Origin: Pseudomonadota bacterium
Lineage (GTDB): Bacteria > Pseudomonadota > Alphaproteobacteria > Caulobacterales > Caulobacteraceae
Reading direction: 5' to 3'
Assembly: GCA_021816155.1 (NCBI GenBank)
Contig: JAKAZA010000010.1
Span: 1 to 46,994, forward strand
DNA length: 46,994 bases
A program made the translations under genes and the position numbers. The notes under the pieces were generated by a model. It saw only the letters and a program-made list of their open reading frames with translations, made no database searches and was not told the DNA's origin. Positions 25,929 to 36,061 of this stretch are shown here, in pieces. The first letter of the stretch is position 1. Every line of letters begins with the position of its first letter.

Positions 25929-27959
25929 ATGCCCAAGGCGCAGTCCCAGCCTTCCCTGTTCGATGACGACGCCTTGAACCCGGCCGCGCCGTCGCCGGTG
26001 GCGCAGGCGCGCGAACCGCGCGCCGCGCCCAGCTATTCGGCCAAGGACATCGAAGTCCTCGAGGGCCTGGAGCCGGTTCGCAAGCGCCCGGGCATGTACG
26101 TCGGCGGCACGGATGAGCGGGCGCTGCACCACCTCTTCGCCGAAGTGCTCGACAACGCCATGGACGAGGCGCTGCACGGCCACGCCAAGGTGATCGAGGT
26201 CAGCCTCGCGGCCGATGGCGCGCTGACGGTCAGGGACGACGGGCGCGGCATGCCCGTCGATCCGCATCCGAAGTTCCCGCAACTGTCGGCGCTCGAGGTA
26301 ATCATGACCATGCTGCACGCCGGCGGGAAGTTCTCGGGCAAGGCCTACGAGACCGCCGGCGGCCTGCACGGCGTGGGCGCCTCGGTGGTCAACGCCCTCT
26401 CGGAGCGGGTCGAGGTGACGGTCTGGCGGGACGGCTCCGAATGGCGCCAGACCTTCTCGCGCGGCAAGCCCGTCTCGGGGCTGCTGCAGATCGGACCCAG
26501 CCGCAAGCACGGCACGCAGGTCGCGTTCACGCCCGATCCCGTCATCTTCGGAGAGGACTGTTCCTTCAGGCCGGCCCGCCTGCACCGCATGGCGCGGGCC
26601 AAGGCTTACCTGTATCGAGGCGTTGAGATCCGCTGGCGGTGCGACCCGTCGCGCATCACGGATGCGACGCCCGCCGAGGCGGTCTTCCGCTTCCCGAACG
26701 GCCTCGCAGATCACCTCGCGGAGATCGCCGAAGGCCGCGAGACCGTCACGCCGGAGCCGTTCAGCGGGCGGATCGAGCGCCAGGCCGAGGGTGGCGCGGT
26801 GGAATGGGCGGTGACATGGACGCCGCAAGGCTTCGGCGACTCCGACGGCTTTCTGCGGTCCTACTGCAACGCGGTGCCGACACCTGAGGGCGGCACGCAC
26901 GAGACGGGCCTCAGAACCGTCCTGACGCGTGGCCTCAAGGCCTACGCCGAGCTCACCGGCGAGAAGCGCGGCGCGCTGGTGACTGCAGACGACGTGATGG
27001 CCGAAGCTGGCGCCTTGATCAGCGTGTTCATCCGGAACCCCGAGTTCCAGGGACAGACCAAGGAGCGGCTTTCCTCCGCCGACGCCCAGCGGCTGGTAGA
27101 AGGCGCGCTGCGCGATCCGTTCGACCACTGGCTGGCCGGCCAGCCGAAGACGGCCGCCGCGCTGCTCGCCTTCGTCGTCGACCGCGCCGAGGAGCGGCTC
27201 AAGCGGCGCAAGGAGAAGGAGGTCGCCAGGGCCTCGGCCACGCGCAAGCTGCGGCTGCCCGGCAAACTCGCCGATTGTTCGGGCCAGGCGGCGGACGGGA
27301 CGGAGATCTTCATCGTCGAGGGTGACAGCGCGGGGGGATCGGCCAAGCAGGCGCGGGACCGCCGCACGCAGGCGATCCTTCCCTTGCGCGGCAAGATCCT
27401 CAACGTCGCCTCCGCGAGCCTCGACCAACTGCGCGCCAACAAGGAGCTGGCCGACCTGACGCTGGCCCTCGGCGTGGAGACCGGCGCACGCTTCCGAGAG
27501 GAGGCGCTTCGATACGAGCGCGTGATCATCATGACCGACGCCGACGTCGACGGCGACCATATCGCCTCGCTGCTCATCACCTTCTTCTATCGCACCATGC
27601 CCGACCTGATCCGCGCCGGTCGCCTGTACCTCGCCCTGCCCCCGCTCTACCGCCTCAGCCACGGTGGAAGAGCGGAATATGCGCGGGACGATCTGCATAA
27701 GGACGAACTTCTGGCCACGGTGTTCAAGGGCAAGAAACCGGAGATCAGCCGCTTCAAGGGCCTGGGCGAGATGATGCCCGCACAACTCAAGGTTACGACC
27801 ATGGACCCCGCCACGCGTTCGCTCGCCCGCGTCAGCCTTCCGCGAGCGGAAGAAATGGTCGCCGAGTTGGTCGAAACCCTCATGGGCAAGAAGCCCGAGC
27901 TGCGCTTCCGCTTCATCCAGGACAACGCCGAGTTCGCCGCCGAAGACCTCGACGTCTGA
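25929..27959 (+). CDS. parE: DNA topoisomerase IV subunit B (ParE)
   Basis: The 676-residue protein has the GHKL ATPase (Glu72 and Asn76 in EVLDNAMDEA, DDGRGMP, GLHGVGAS), a transducer domain, and the TOPRIM domain with VEGDSAGGSA (Glu464) and the metal-binding DADVDGD (from Asp537). The length is that of ParE rather than the roughly 800 residues of GyrB, and the C terminus KPELRFRFIQDNA fits. With ParC it separates replicated chromosomes. parC is not in the window. Confidence 0.96.
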   Translation: MPKAQSQPSLFDDDALNPAAPSPVAQAREPRAAPSYSAKDIEVLEGLEPVRKRPGMYVGGTDERALHHLFAEVLDNAMDEALHGHAKVIEVSLAADGALTVRDDGRGMPVDPHPKFPQLSALEVIMTMLHAGGKFSGKAYETAGGLHGVGASVVNALSERVEVTVWRDGSEWRQTFSRGKPVSGLLQIGPSRKHGTQVAFTPDPVIFGEDCSFRPARLHRMARAKAYLYRGVEIRWRCDPSRITDATPAEAVFRFPNGLADHLAEIAEGRETVTPEPFSGRIERQAEGGAVEWAVTWTPQGFGDSDGFLRSYCNAVPTPEGGTHETGLRTVLTRGLKAYAELTGEKRGALVTADDVMAEAGALISVFIRNPEFQGQTKERLSSADAQRLVEGALRDPFDHWLAGQPKTAAALLAFVVDRAEERLKRRKEKEVARASATRKLRLPGKLADCSGQAADGTEIFIVEGDSAGGSAKQARDRRTQAILPLRGKILNVASASLDQLRANKELADLTLALGVETGARFREEALRYERVIIMTDADVDGDHIASLLITFFYRTMPDLIRAGRLYLALPPLYRLSHGGRAEYARDDLHKDELLATVFKGKKPEISRFKGLGEMMPAQLKVTTMDPATRSLARVSLPRAEEMVAELVETLMGKKPELRFRFIQDNAEFAAEDLDV

Positions 27960-28040
27960 GACGCCGGCGGAGACCCCTTGCCTTCCGGCGCGTCGGCGCC
28001 GATAGGGTCACCCTACGATCAGGCACACCGGGAGCCCACA

Positions 28041-28568
28041 ATGGCCGTCCAACTCTATGACCTCACCGTAGGATCGTACCTGCAGACCTTGGGCGCCGTG
28101 ATCGGATTCATGGACCGCGGTCTCGCTCACTGCCGGGACAACAACATCGACCCGGAAGAGATCGTCGAGACGCGGCTCTGGAACGACATGCTGCCTTTCC
28201 GCTTCCAGATCGTCTCGGTGGCGCACCATTCGCTGGGAGCCATCGAGGGAGCGAAGAAGGGCGTCTTCGGTCCTCCGACCGAGCAGCGGCCCCTGACCTA
28301 CGCGCAACTCCAGCAGCTGGCCTCCGATACGCGCCAGGCGCTCGGCAGCCTGAGCCGCGACGAGGTCAACGCGCTCGAAGGGCGCGACGTGACGTTCCAG
28401 ATCGGCGACCGCTACAAGGTCCCGTTCACGGCCGAGAACTTCCTCATGTCGTTCTCGATGCCGAACTTCTATTTCCACGCGACCACCGCCTACGACATCC
28501 TGCGCTCGAAGGGCGTGCCGATCGGCAAGCGCGACTTCATGGGCCAGATGCGGGTGAAGGCCGCCTGA
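28041..28568 (+). CDS. DUF1993 family protein
   Basis: The 175-residue protein starts MAVQLYDLTVGSYLQTL and contains ETRLWNDMLPFRFQIVSVAHHS and FLMSFSMPNFYFHATTAYDILR, the conserved blocks of the DUF1993 family. This family has a DinB-like four-helix layout; the conserved histidines could bind metal. No function is established. I start at the ATG with GGGAG upstream (28041). It follows parE on the same strand by 81 bases. Confidence 0.88.
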   Translation: MAVQLYDLTVGSYLQTLGAVIGFMDRGLAHCRDNNIDPEEIVETRLWNDMLPFRFQIVSVAHHSLGAIEGAKKGVFGPPTEQRPLTYAQLQQLASDTRQALGSLSRDEVNALEGRDVTFQIGDRYKVPFTAENFLMSFSMPNFYFHATTAYDILRSKGVPIGKRDFMGQMRVKAA

Positions 28569-28593
28569 GCGGGCCGACTACGCCCCCCCCCCG

Positions 28594-28618
28594 CCACGAT
28601 CCTGACCCGAAATCGTGG
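28594..28618. terminator. Hairpin after the DUF1993 gene
   Basis: A 7-bp perfect stem, CCACGAT (28594-28600) with ATCGTGG (28612-28618), 11-base loop, lies 25 bases after the stop. There is no T-run, so it is at best a weak or Rho-assisted terminator. A run of ten C (28583-28592) sits immediately upstream. Confidence 0.35.
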
Positions 28619-28657
28619 TCTGCCCACGCTTCGTGAGCGCAGGCGCCTGGTGAAAAG

Positions 28658-29368
28658 ATGGGTCGCTGGCGGGCGACGAAACGGCGAGGCGCGGCGGTCG
28701 CGGTCAGTCTGGCCGGACACATCGCGTTCGCGGCCCTCGCTGTGATCAGCTGGCGGGCCGCCAGCCCGGCCATGGCCGCCCGGCCGATATCGGTGGCGCT
28801 CAGCGCCCCGGCGGCGGCGAGCCCGACACCGCCGCGCAAGCCGCCCCGCCACGCGGCACGGCTCGCGCGCGCCGAAGACGCCGGCGCCGCAGCGCGCCAT
28901 CCCGTCGAGGCGTCCGTAACAACCCGGCCGGCACGAACGGTCGCCGCGCCCGCTGCACTGGCCGCGACTGCGCGCAGCATAGGCATTAGCGACGCGGATA
29001 TCGCCGGCGCGCTCCGGGCGGGCGACGCCAGCGGCGCCGGCGGGGGCTGCCACATGGTCGAACGCCTGCAGGCGGCGCTGCGGCGCGACCCGACCGTGAG
29101 GGCGACAGCCGCCGAGGCGACAGCGCAGCTCTCCGGACATGCGCTCCTGATCTGGAATGGCGACTGGGTGCAGAGCGGCGACGAGGATGGCAAGGGCCTG
29201 TCCACGGTGCGCGAGGCTGTCGTGTGGGAGGTGGCGTTCGCCCCGCCCGCCTGCCGAGCCCAGGCGATGCGTGGGCTCGTGCTGATCACGCTCGGCGATT
29301 CGCCCGGCGCGGCCCGTCTCGCGCTTGGGTCGGACCAGTGGCGCTGGTCCGACCTTCTGCGGCGCTGA
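28658..29368 (+). CDS. Membrane-anchored protein with TonB-like N terminus
   Basis: The protein has 236 residues. A short basic start (MGRWRATKRRG) precedes one membrane helix (about 12-32, VSLAGHIAFAALAVISW), then a Pro/Ala/Arg-rich linker (about 45-110) and a compact C-terminal domain with CHMVERLQAALRRD, LIWNGDW and the second Cys of the domain in PPACRAQAM. TonB has the same layout, and the SLAGH stretch resembles the TonB transmembrane histidine, but the C-terminal domain is not TonB-like. It is probably a periplasmic protein held at the inner membrane. It is six bases tail to tail from the lipoprotein gene. Confidence 0.7.
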   Translation: MGRWRATKRRGAAVAVSLAGHIAFAALAVISWRAASPAMAARPISVALSAPAAASPTPPRKPPRHAARLARAEDAGAAARHPVEASVTTRPARTVAAPAALAATARSIGISDADIAGALRAGDASGAGGGCHMVERLQAALRRDPTVRATAAEATAQLSGHALLIWNGDWVQSGDEDGKGLSTVREAVVWEVAFAPPACRAQAMRGLVLITLGDSPGAARLALGSDQWRWSDLLRR

Positions 29369-29374
29369 GAGGCG

Positions 29375-29953
29375 TCAGGCCATCACGATCACGACGACAC
29401 GCCGGTTCTGGGCCCGGCCTACACTCGTCGTGTTGGGCGCGACCGGCGCGGTGTCGCCGTATGAGATGGTCGACATCCGGTTCAACGGTACGCCTTGCTG
29501 GTTCATATAGAGCCGCACCGCCTCGGCCCGCTCCTGGCCAAGCCGCATGTTGCTGGCCGGCGTGCCGGTCGAGTCCGTGTGGCCCTGGATTTCCAGGTAG
29601 ACGTTCTTGTTGTCGGTCTTCAGCTTCTGCACCAACTCGCTCAGCCGCGCGCGGGCTTCCGGCGAGAGCTCGCTTCCATCCACCGGGAACTTCACCGAGT
29701 CGTCCGACAGAACGACCTCGTAAAGGAACTTGCCCTCGGCCAGGCGCCCCGCCGCCTCGGCCCTCGCCATCGCATCGCGCGTGGCCTGGTCGAGGTGGTC
29801 GAGGTGAGCGTCTTGGCTCTGCACCTGGCCCTGCATGGTCGTGACCTGGCTCTGGACCGTGGCCACGTGCTTGTCGACGTAGCCCTGGGTCGCGCACCCG
29901 CCGAGCCAGAGCGCGCCGATCAGCGCGGCGCCCGCCATCAATCGCTTCGTCAT
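29375..29953 (-). CDS. OmpA-family outer membrane lipoprotein
   Basis: The protein has 192 residues. Its signal peptide ends in the lipobox LGGC (Cys20), so it should be lipidated. A helical region (about 25-75) with heptad-like Val/Gln repeats is followed by an OmpA-like peptidoglycan-binding domain (about 80-190) with LEIQGHTDSTG and the NMRLGQERAEAV helix. It tethers the outer membrane to the cell wall, like Pal, but lacks tol genes nearby. The ATG at 29951-29953 starts the signal peptide. Confidence 0.93.
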   Translation of the reverse strand: MTKRLMAGAALIGALWLGGCATQGYVDKHVATVQSQVTTMQGQVQSQDAHLDHLDQATRDAMARAEAAGRLAEGKFLYEVVLSDDSVKFPVDGSELSPEARARLSELVQKLKTDNKNVYLEIQGHTDSTGTPASNMRLGQERAEAVRLYMNQQGVPLNRMSTISYGDTAPVAPNTTSVGRAQNRRVVVIVMA

Positions 29954-30097
29954 GTCCCACCCAAGTTTATCGAGCCCCAGGAGGCGCCCGTGCTGAACGG
30001 CGCGTTCGACGACGCCTCTGTGCGCGCGTAAAACGTCCGTCAACGGCGCTAACAGCGGCGAATGGCGAAAACGCGGCGAGGAACTCGCGGCGCCGCT

Positions 30098-31195
30098 TCA
30101 GCCGGCGTGGCGGTGGCGGTGGTGCAGATCCGGGTAATGAGGATGCGCGTGCCTCATCGGCTCGTGCCGGTGGCGGTGCGAGTGCGGTTCTCCGGTTGGG
30201 TCTCCAGGCCCGTGATCGTGCTGATGGTGCAGATCGTGCGTGTGGCGATGCTCATGCTCCAACGCCTCGTGCGCGTGCTCGTGCTCGTGCCGCTCGGCAA
30301 GGTGGAGTCCGACGCCCACGGCCATCAGCGACGCCGCGACGATCAGCGCGGCTGAGACCGGGTCATGGAACAGAAGGACGGATGTCGCCGCCCCGAGGAA
30401 CGGCGCCGTGGAGAAATAGGCGCTGGTGCGGGCGGTCCCGAGGTGGCGCAGCGCAAGCACGAAGAGAATGAGGCTGACGCCGTACCCGAAGAAGCCAACC
30501 AGCGCCGCCTCCGCGATGGTCGCCGGCGCCGGCGGCCGCGCGCCCCTTGCCAGAGCCAGGCCTACGTTCGCCGTCCCAGCGGCGACGCCCTTGATCGCGG
30601 CGATCAGCGCCGGATCAGCCGACGAGAGCTTTCGGGTCAGATTGTTGTCGATCCCCCAGGCGATGCACGCTCCCACAACCGCGAGCGCGCCCAGCCCGAA
30701 TCCGCCGGGACCGCCCCGCCAGGACAGGATCACGGCGCCGGCCAGGATCGCACCCGCGCCGATGAGCAGCCGACGGTCGACGTTCTCGCGGAACGCCAGC
30801 CAGGCGATCGCCATTGTCGCGAGAGCTTCGAGGTTGAGGAGCAGCGCGGCCGTCGACGCCGGCGTGCGCGCCAGCCCCACCATCAGCAGCACCGGCCCCG
30901 CAACGCCGCCCGCCAGCACCACGAGCGCCATCCAGCCGAGGTCGCCCCGGGCGAGCGGCGCCTCGGCGGGCCGCACGCCCAGGCCTGCGCGAACCAGTAG
31001 AGCGACGCCGAGTCCGGCCCCCGACCCGAGATAGAGCAGCCCGGCCAACAGCCATGGATCGACACCCGCGCCCAGCAGCAGCTTAGCCAGCGGCGTGCTC
31101 ATTCCGAACAGCGCGGCGGAGGCCAGCGCCATCGGCGCCCCGGGCCAGGCGAGCATCGACCGGACACCTTTCAAGGCTTCACCTTCATGCTGCAT
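30098..31195 (-). CDS. EamA/DMT-family transporter with a histidine-rich tail
   Basis: The protein has 365 residues. Ten membrane helices form two EamA repeats (first repeat ending in AWLAFREN; second ending in LMAVGVGLHL). After residue 300 comes a 65-residue tail with 23 histidines, e.g. HEHEHAHE and HHRHRHAG. DMT proteins export metabolites such as amino acids; a His tail is typical of metal transporters, so metal efflux or metal-controlled transport is likely. I recall similar tails in other alphaproteobacterial DMT proteins, so it looks like a conserved subfamily. The start is uncertain: ATG 31193-31195 or ATG 31154-31156. Confidence 0.88.
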   Translation of the reverse strand: MQHEGEALKGVRSMLAWPGAPMALASAALFGMSTPLAKLLLGAGVDPWLLAGLLYLGSGAGLGVALLVRAGLGVRPAEAPLARGDLGWMALVVLAGGVAGPVLLMVGLARTPASTAALLLNLEALATMAIAWLAFRENVDRRLLIGAGAILAGAVILSWRGGPGGFGLGALAVVGACIAWGIDNNLTRKLSSADPALIAAIKGVAAGTANVGLALARGARPPAPATIAEAALVGFFGYGVSLILFVLALRHLGTARTSAYFSTAPFLGAATSVLLFHDPVSAALIVAASLMAVGVGLHLAERHEHEHAHEALEHEHRHTHDLHHQHDHGPGDPTGEPHSHRHRHEPMRHAHPHYPDLHHRHRHAG

Positions 31196-31335
31196 TCGAC
31201 ACGTTTTCCCCGCGCCACCGGGCCTGGGGCGTACGCCGGGATCACACGGCCCAGTTCGACGCCCCAACCCGCCCCGCAAGCCACCGTAGAGCGCAGATGA
31301 CTCTTGCACCAAACGTGGCATGCGGCGCACGCGCA

Positions 31336-31363
31336 TTGACTTGTAAGGGCTTGTTCCTATGTT
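31336..31363 (+). promoter_or_regulatory. Candidate promoter of the RhlE helicase gene
   Basis: TTGACT (31336-31341) and TATGTT (31358-31363) are separated by 16 bases, about 70 bases upstream of the helicase ATG. It lies in the 237-base divergent gap shared with the EamA gene. Confidence 0.5.
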
Positions 31364-31432
31364 CGGCTCGACCGAGCTGGGTCCGGCGCGCATGATTCGC
31401 CCGTGATTTCCGGCCCGTATTTTCATCGAGAC

Positions 31433-32911
31433 ATGACTGAATTCTCCAAACTGGGCCTCAGCCCCGCGACCCTCGAAGCGGTCGCGGCCACGGGCTATAC
31501 CGAGGCCACCCCGATCCAGGACCAGGCGATTCCCGTAGCGCTCGCCGGCCGCGACATCCTGGGGATCGCCCAGACCGGCACCGGCAAGACCGCGGCCTTC
31601 ACGCTGCCAATGATCGACCGTCTGGTCAGCGGCCGCTCCAAGGCGCGCATGCCGCGCGCGCTCGTGATCGAGCCAACCCGTGAGCTGGCCGACCAAGTCG
31701 CCGCCTCGTTCGAACGCTACTCCAAAGGCCAGAAGCTCACTTGGGCGCTGCTGATCGGCGGCGTCTCGTTTGGCGACCAGGAAGCGAAGCTCGATCGCGG
31801 CGTCGACGTGCTGATCGCCACGCCGGGTCGCCTGCTCGATCACTTCGAGCGCGGGAAGCTGCTGCTGACGGGCGTCCAGATCATGGTCGTCGACGAGGCG
31901 GACCGGATGCTCGACATGGGCTTCATCCCCGACATCGAGCGCATCTTCAAGCTGACGCCGGCGGCCAAGCAGACCCTCTTCTTCTCCGCGACCATGCCGC
32001 CGGAGATCACACGCCTCACCAAGCAGTTTCTCAACGATCCGACCCGGATCGAGGTCGCCCGCCCGGCTACGACCGCCGAGACGATCGCCCAGCACATAGC
32101 GCGCGTGCCGGTTACCGACGCGGCCGCCAAGCGGCTCGCGCTACGCACCCTCATCGGCGCGGCGAGCGTGCGCAATGGCATAGTCTTCTGCAACCGCAAG
32201 AGCGAGGTCGACATTGTCGCCAAGAGCCTGAGGAAGCACGGCTTCGACGCATCGGCCATCCACGGCGACCTCGACCAGAGCCAGCGCATGAAAACGCTGG
32301 ACGCCTTTCGCAAAGGCGAACTCAAGCTGCTGGTGGCCTCCGACGTCGCGGCGCGCGGCCTGGATATCCCCGACGTCAGCCACGTGTTCAACTACGATGT
32401 TCCGCACCACGCCGACGACTACGTCCACCGCATCGGCCGAACCGGCCGCGCGGGTCGCAATGGCGATGCGATCACGCTGGTCACGCCCGCCGACGGACGC
32501 GACCTCGACAAGGTGATCAAGCTGATCGGCAAGGCGCCCGAGGAGGTGAAGCTCGACGTCGACTGGAGCCAGGCTAAGTCCGACGGGCGCGGCCCGCGCG
32601 AGCGGCGGCGCCCCGAGCGGCGCGGCGACCGGAGCTATGGCCGACCGCCAGGCGAGACCTCGGTTGCGCCGATGGAGCCCGCCAAGCCGACCCCACGCGC
32701 CGCGACGGTCGACGATGCGCCCAGCGCCCCAGTGGCGCGTCGGGCGCCGAATGACGAGGCGCGGGCTCACCGCGAGCGCCGCGAGCGCCCCTCTCGCGAC
32801 GTCGAGCCGCGCCGTGCAGCGCCGCCGCGGCCCCACCGCGACGAGGAGCGTGACGACCGCCGCATCGTGGGCTTCGGGGCGGATGTCCCGGCGTTTCTCG
32901 CGCGCAAATAG
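31433..32911 (+). CDS. rhlE: DEAD-box RNA helicase, RhlE-like
   Basis: The protein has 492 residues. All main motifs are visible: Q motif PIQ (27-29), Walker A AQTGTGKT (46-53), DEAD (154-157), SAT in FFSATMPP, and HRIGRTGRAGR in the second RecA domain. The last 100 or so residues are an Arg/Pro-rich disordered tail that probably binds RNA. It unwinds short RNA duplexes, with likely roles in ribosome assembly, cold growth or the degradosome. The ATG at 31433 begins MTEFSKLGLS, the standard start. Confidence 0.93.
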   Translation: MTEFSKLGLSPATLEAVAATGYTEATPIQDQAIPVALAGRDILGIAQTGTGKTAAFTLPMIDRLVSGRSKARMPRALVIEPTRELADQVAASFERYSKGQKLTWALLIGGVSFGDQEAKLDRGVDVLIATPGRLLDHFERGKLLLTGVQIMVVDEADRMLDMGFIPDIERIFKLTPAAKQTLFFSATMPPEITRLTKQFLNDPTRIEVARPATTAETIAQHIARVPVTDAAAKRLALRTLIGAASVRNGIVFCNRKSEVDIVAKSLRKHGFDASAIHGDLDQSQRMKTLDAFRKGELKLLVASDVAARGLDIPDVSHVFNYDVPHHADDYVHRIGRTGRAGRNGDAITLVTPADGRDLDKVIKLIGKAPEEVKLDVDWSQAKSDGRGPRERRRPERRGDRSYGRPPGETSVAPMEPAKPTPRAATVDDAPSAPVARRAPNDEARAHRERRERPSRDVEPRRAAPPRPHRDEERDDRRIVGFGADVPAFLARK

Positions 32912-33002
32912 CCGCGGCGCGGCCGGGTTCCCACGCGGATCCTTAACGGGCTGTTTGAACTCTGCCGCATAAGGTCGCGCCCCGATCCAGAAGGGGAGAC
33001 GG

Positions 33003-34061
33003 ATGTCCGGCGACTTGGACGTCACCTTGCGCGGCCCGAAAGCGTACGAGGTCGCCCGCGCAGCACTCGAGAGCATGGAGCAAGCGAAAGTCTGGCCCAC
33101 CGCGCTCAACTTCGAACTCTGGCTGCACATGGTCGCCGATCCGAGCGGTCCGCTCGCCCAGGAGATCGAGCGCCTGCTCTCAACCGGGGAACCGATCACC
33201 GATTTCATCGCAGAGGGTTTGGCTCAGACATATCTGCCCAAGGCTCGGCTGCACGACCAGATCAAGGACGCCGGAGAACAGTTGAGCCACGAGTTGGCCA
33301 CCGTTTCGCGCGCGATCAGGACGGCTCAACAGAGCAACGCCGCTTACGGCGCGAAACTGGCCGGCGCGAGCCTGGAACTGCATGAGAACCTCGACCCAGG
33401 CGACCTGAAGCAGCTCGTCTCCGGCCTCACCATCGCCACCAAGCGCGTCCAGTCCGAAAACAAGGAGCTGGAGCAAAGGCTGGCCGAATCCACCGCTGAA
33501 GTGGGGAGGCTGCGCGACCACCTGGTGCAGGTGCGGCGCGACGCCACCACCGACGGTTTGACCAACCTCGCCAATCGCAAAGCGTTCGACGAAGAGTTGG
33601 AGCGGGCCTGCGCCGCGGCGGATGCGGCCGGCGGCTCGGTGCAGCTCGCTGTGCTCGACATCGACCACTTCAAGATGTTCAACGACACCTGGGGTCACCA
33701 GACCGGCGACCAGGTGATCCGATACGTCGCCAGCGTCATCGGCCGCGTCGGCGCTCCGCCCAGGTTCGCGGCGCGGTACGGCGGCGAGGAATTCGCGATG
33801 ATCTTCTCTTGCGAGAGCGCCGCGCAGGTCGAACGCACGCTCGACGAGATCCGTGAAGAGGTCGCGTCCCGCCGGCTCAAGCGGCGCTCGACGAACGAGG
33901 ACCTGGGCGCAGTGACGATCTCCGCCGGCTTCGCCGAGCGCCGACCGGCCGAGCAGCCCGCCTCGCTGATGGATCGGGCGGACGCCGCGCTCTACGATTC
34001 CAAGCGCTCCGGCCGCAACCAGGTCACAAGCGCCGACCGCAAGAAGGCCGCGGCGGCCTGA
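33003..34061 (+). CDS. dgcB: Diguanylate cyclase with coiled-coil N terminus, DgcB-like
   Basis: The protein has 352 residues. The N-terminal 80 residues are a soluble helical domain (GPKAYEVARAAL, TALNFELWLHMVADP); a coiled coil follows at about 84-178, then a GGDEF domain with an intact GGEEF active site (260-264). It should make cyclic di-GMP from two GTP. The inhibitory RxxD site expected before GGEEF is absent (APPRFAARY). Caulobacter DgcB is a coiled-coil GGDEF protein encoded, as I recall, not far from the suf genes, so orthology is likely but unproven. It converges with sufA across 24 bases. Confidence 0.9.
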   Translation: MSGDLDVTLRGPKAYEVARAALESMEQAKVWPTALNFELWLHMVADPSGPLAQEIERLLSTGEPITDFIAEGLAQTYLPKARLHDQIKDAGEQLSHELATVSRAIRTAQQSNAAYGAKLAGASLELHENLDPGDLKQLVSGLTIATKRVQSENKELEQRLAESTAEVGRLRDHLVQVRRDATTDGLTNLANRKAFDEELERACAAADAAGGSVQLAVLDIDHFKMFNDTWGHQTGDQVIRYVASVIGRVGAPPRFAARYGGEEFAMIFSCESAAQVERTLDEIREEVASRRLKRRSTNEDLGAVTISAGFAERRPAEQPASLMDRADAALYDSKRSGRNQVTSADRKKAAAA

Positions 34062-34085
34062 AGGCGAGCCCGCGCGGGCGCCGCC

Positions 34086-34472
34086 TCAATCGAGCTTCGC
34101 GGGCTCGATCGTCACGCTCTCGCCGCAGCCGCACGCGTCGGTCTGGTTGGGGTTTGAGAACGTGAACTTGGCCGCCAGGCGCGTGATTTCGAAATCAATC
34201 ACCGTGCCGATCAGGAACAGCACGGCTTTGGGGTCGACGAGGATCGTCACGCCCCTGTCCTCGACCACCTCGTCGAGCGGCTCAGGCTTCTCAGCATACT
34301 CCAGCACGTATTCCTGACCCGCGCAGCCACCGTTCTTCACGCCCACGCGAAGGCCCATGCAGGGCCGCTCGGCCCTGATCATGATCTCCTTGACGCGCGC
34401 CGCGGCGCGATCGGTCAGGCTCACGACTTTCGGGCGGGGGCGGCGGGCTCTGGGCTGAACGACGGCATCCAT
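34086..34472 (-). CDS. sufA: SufA, A-type Fe-S carrier
   Basis: The protein has 128 residues. The three cluster-binding cysteines are in place: Cys50 (GGCAG) and Cys114/Cys116 (ACGCG). A-type carriers receive nascent Fe-S clusters from SufBCD and pass them to target enzymes. It is the last gene of the operon, 15 bases after sufT. The start gives an extra basic N-terminal stretch of about 15 residues (RARRPRPK). Confidence 0.94.
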   Translation of the reverse strand: MDAVVQPRARRPRPKVVSLTDRAAARVKEIMIRAERPCMGLRVGVKNGGCAGQEYVLEYAEKPEPLDEVVEDRGVTILVDPKAVLFLIGTVIDFEITRLAAKFTFSNPNQTDACGCGESVTIEPAKLD

Positions 34473-34487
34473 GGCGATGATATGGGG

Positions 34488-34846
34488 TCAGAACATGTTG
34501 AGTTCGAGTTTCGCCTCGTCCGACATCAACGAGGGATCCCAGGGCGGGTCGAACACCAGGTTGACGGTGCACGACTTGATGCCGGGAATGTCCATCACCG
34601 CCTCGCGCACCCAGTCGGGCATGTCGCCGGCCACGGGACAGCCGGGCGCGGTCAGCGTCATGTCTATGACCACGTCCTTCGCGTCCGAGACGTCGACCTT
34701 GTAGATGAGGCCGAGCTCGTAGATGTCGACCGGGATCTCGGGGTCGTACACCGTTTTCAGCTTCTCGATCAGCTGATCGGTGATCCCATCGAGCTCGGCT
34801 TGGCTGAGCGCGGCGGCTGGTTCGGGCGTGAGGCTCGCGTCGTCCA

Positions 34847-34847
<1 letters not shown>
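34488..34847 (-). CDS. sufT: SufT-like Fe-S assembly protein (DUF59/MIP18)
   Basis: The 119-residue protein has the DUF59 hallmarks KLKTVYDPEIPVDIYELGLI and MTLTAPGCPVAGDMPD, with the conserved Cys, and ends in FDPPWDPSLMSDEAKLELNMF. SufT proteins help mature Fe-S proteins. Its ATG overlaps the sufS stop by one base (TGATG). Confidence 0.94.

Positions 34848-36053
<1,206 letters not shown>

Positions 36054-36061
<8 letters not shown>

Noticed and set aside
25779-27785. A 668-codon open frame on the minus strand opposite parE
   Set aside because: It lies antisense to the full ParE motif set and is rich in Arg, Gly and Leu as expected from a GC-rich shadow frame.
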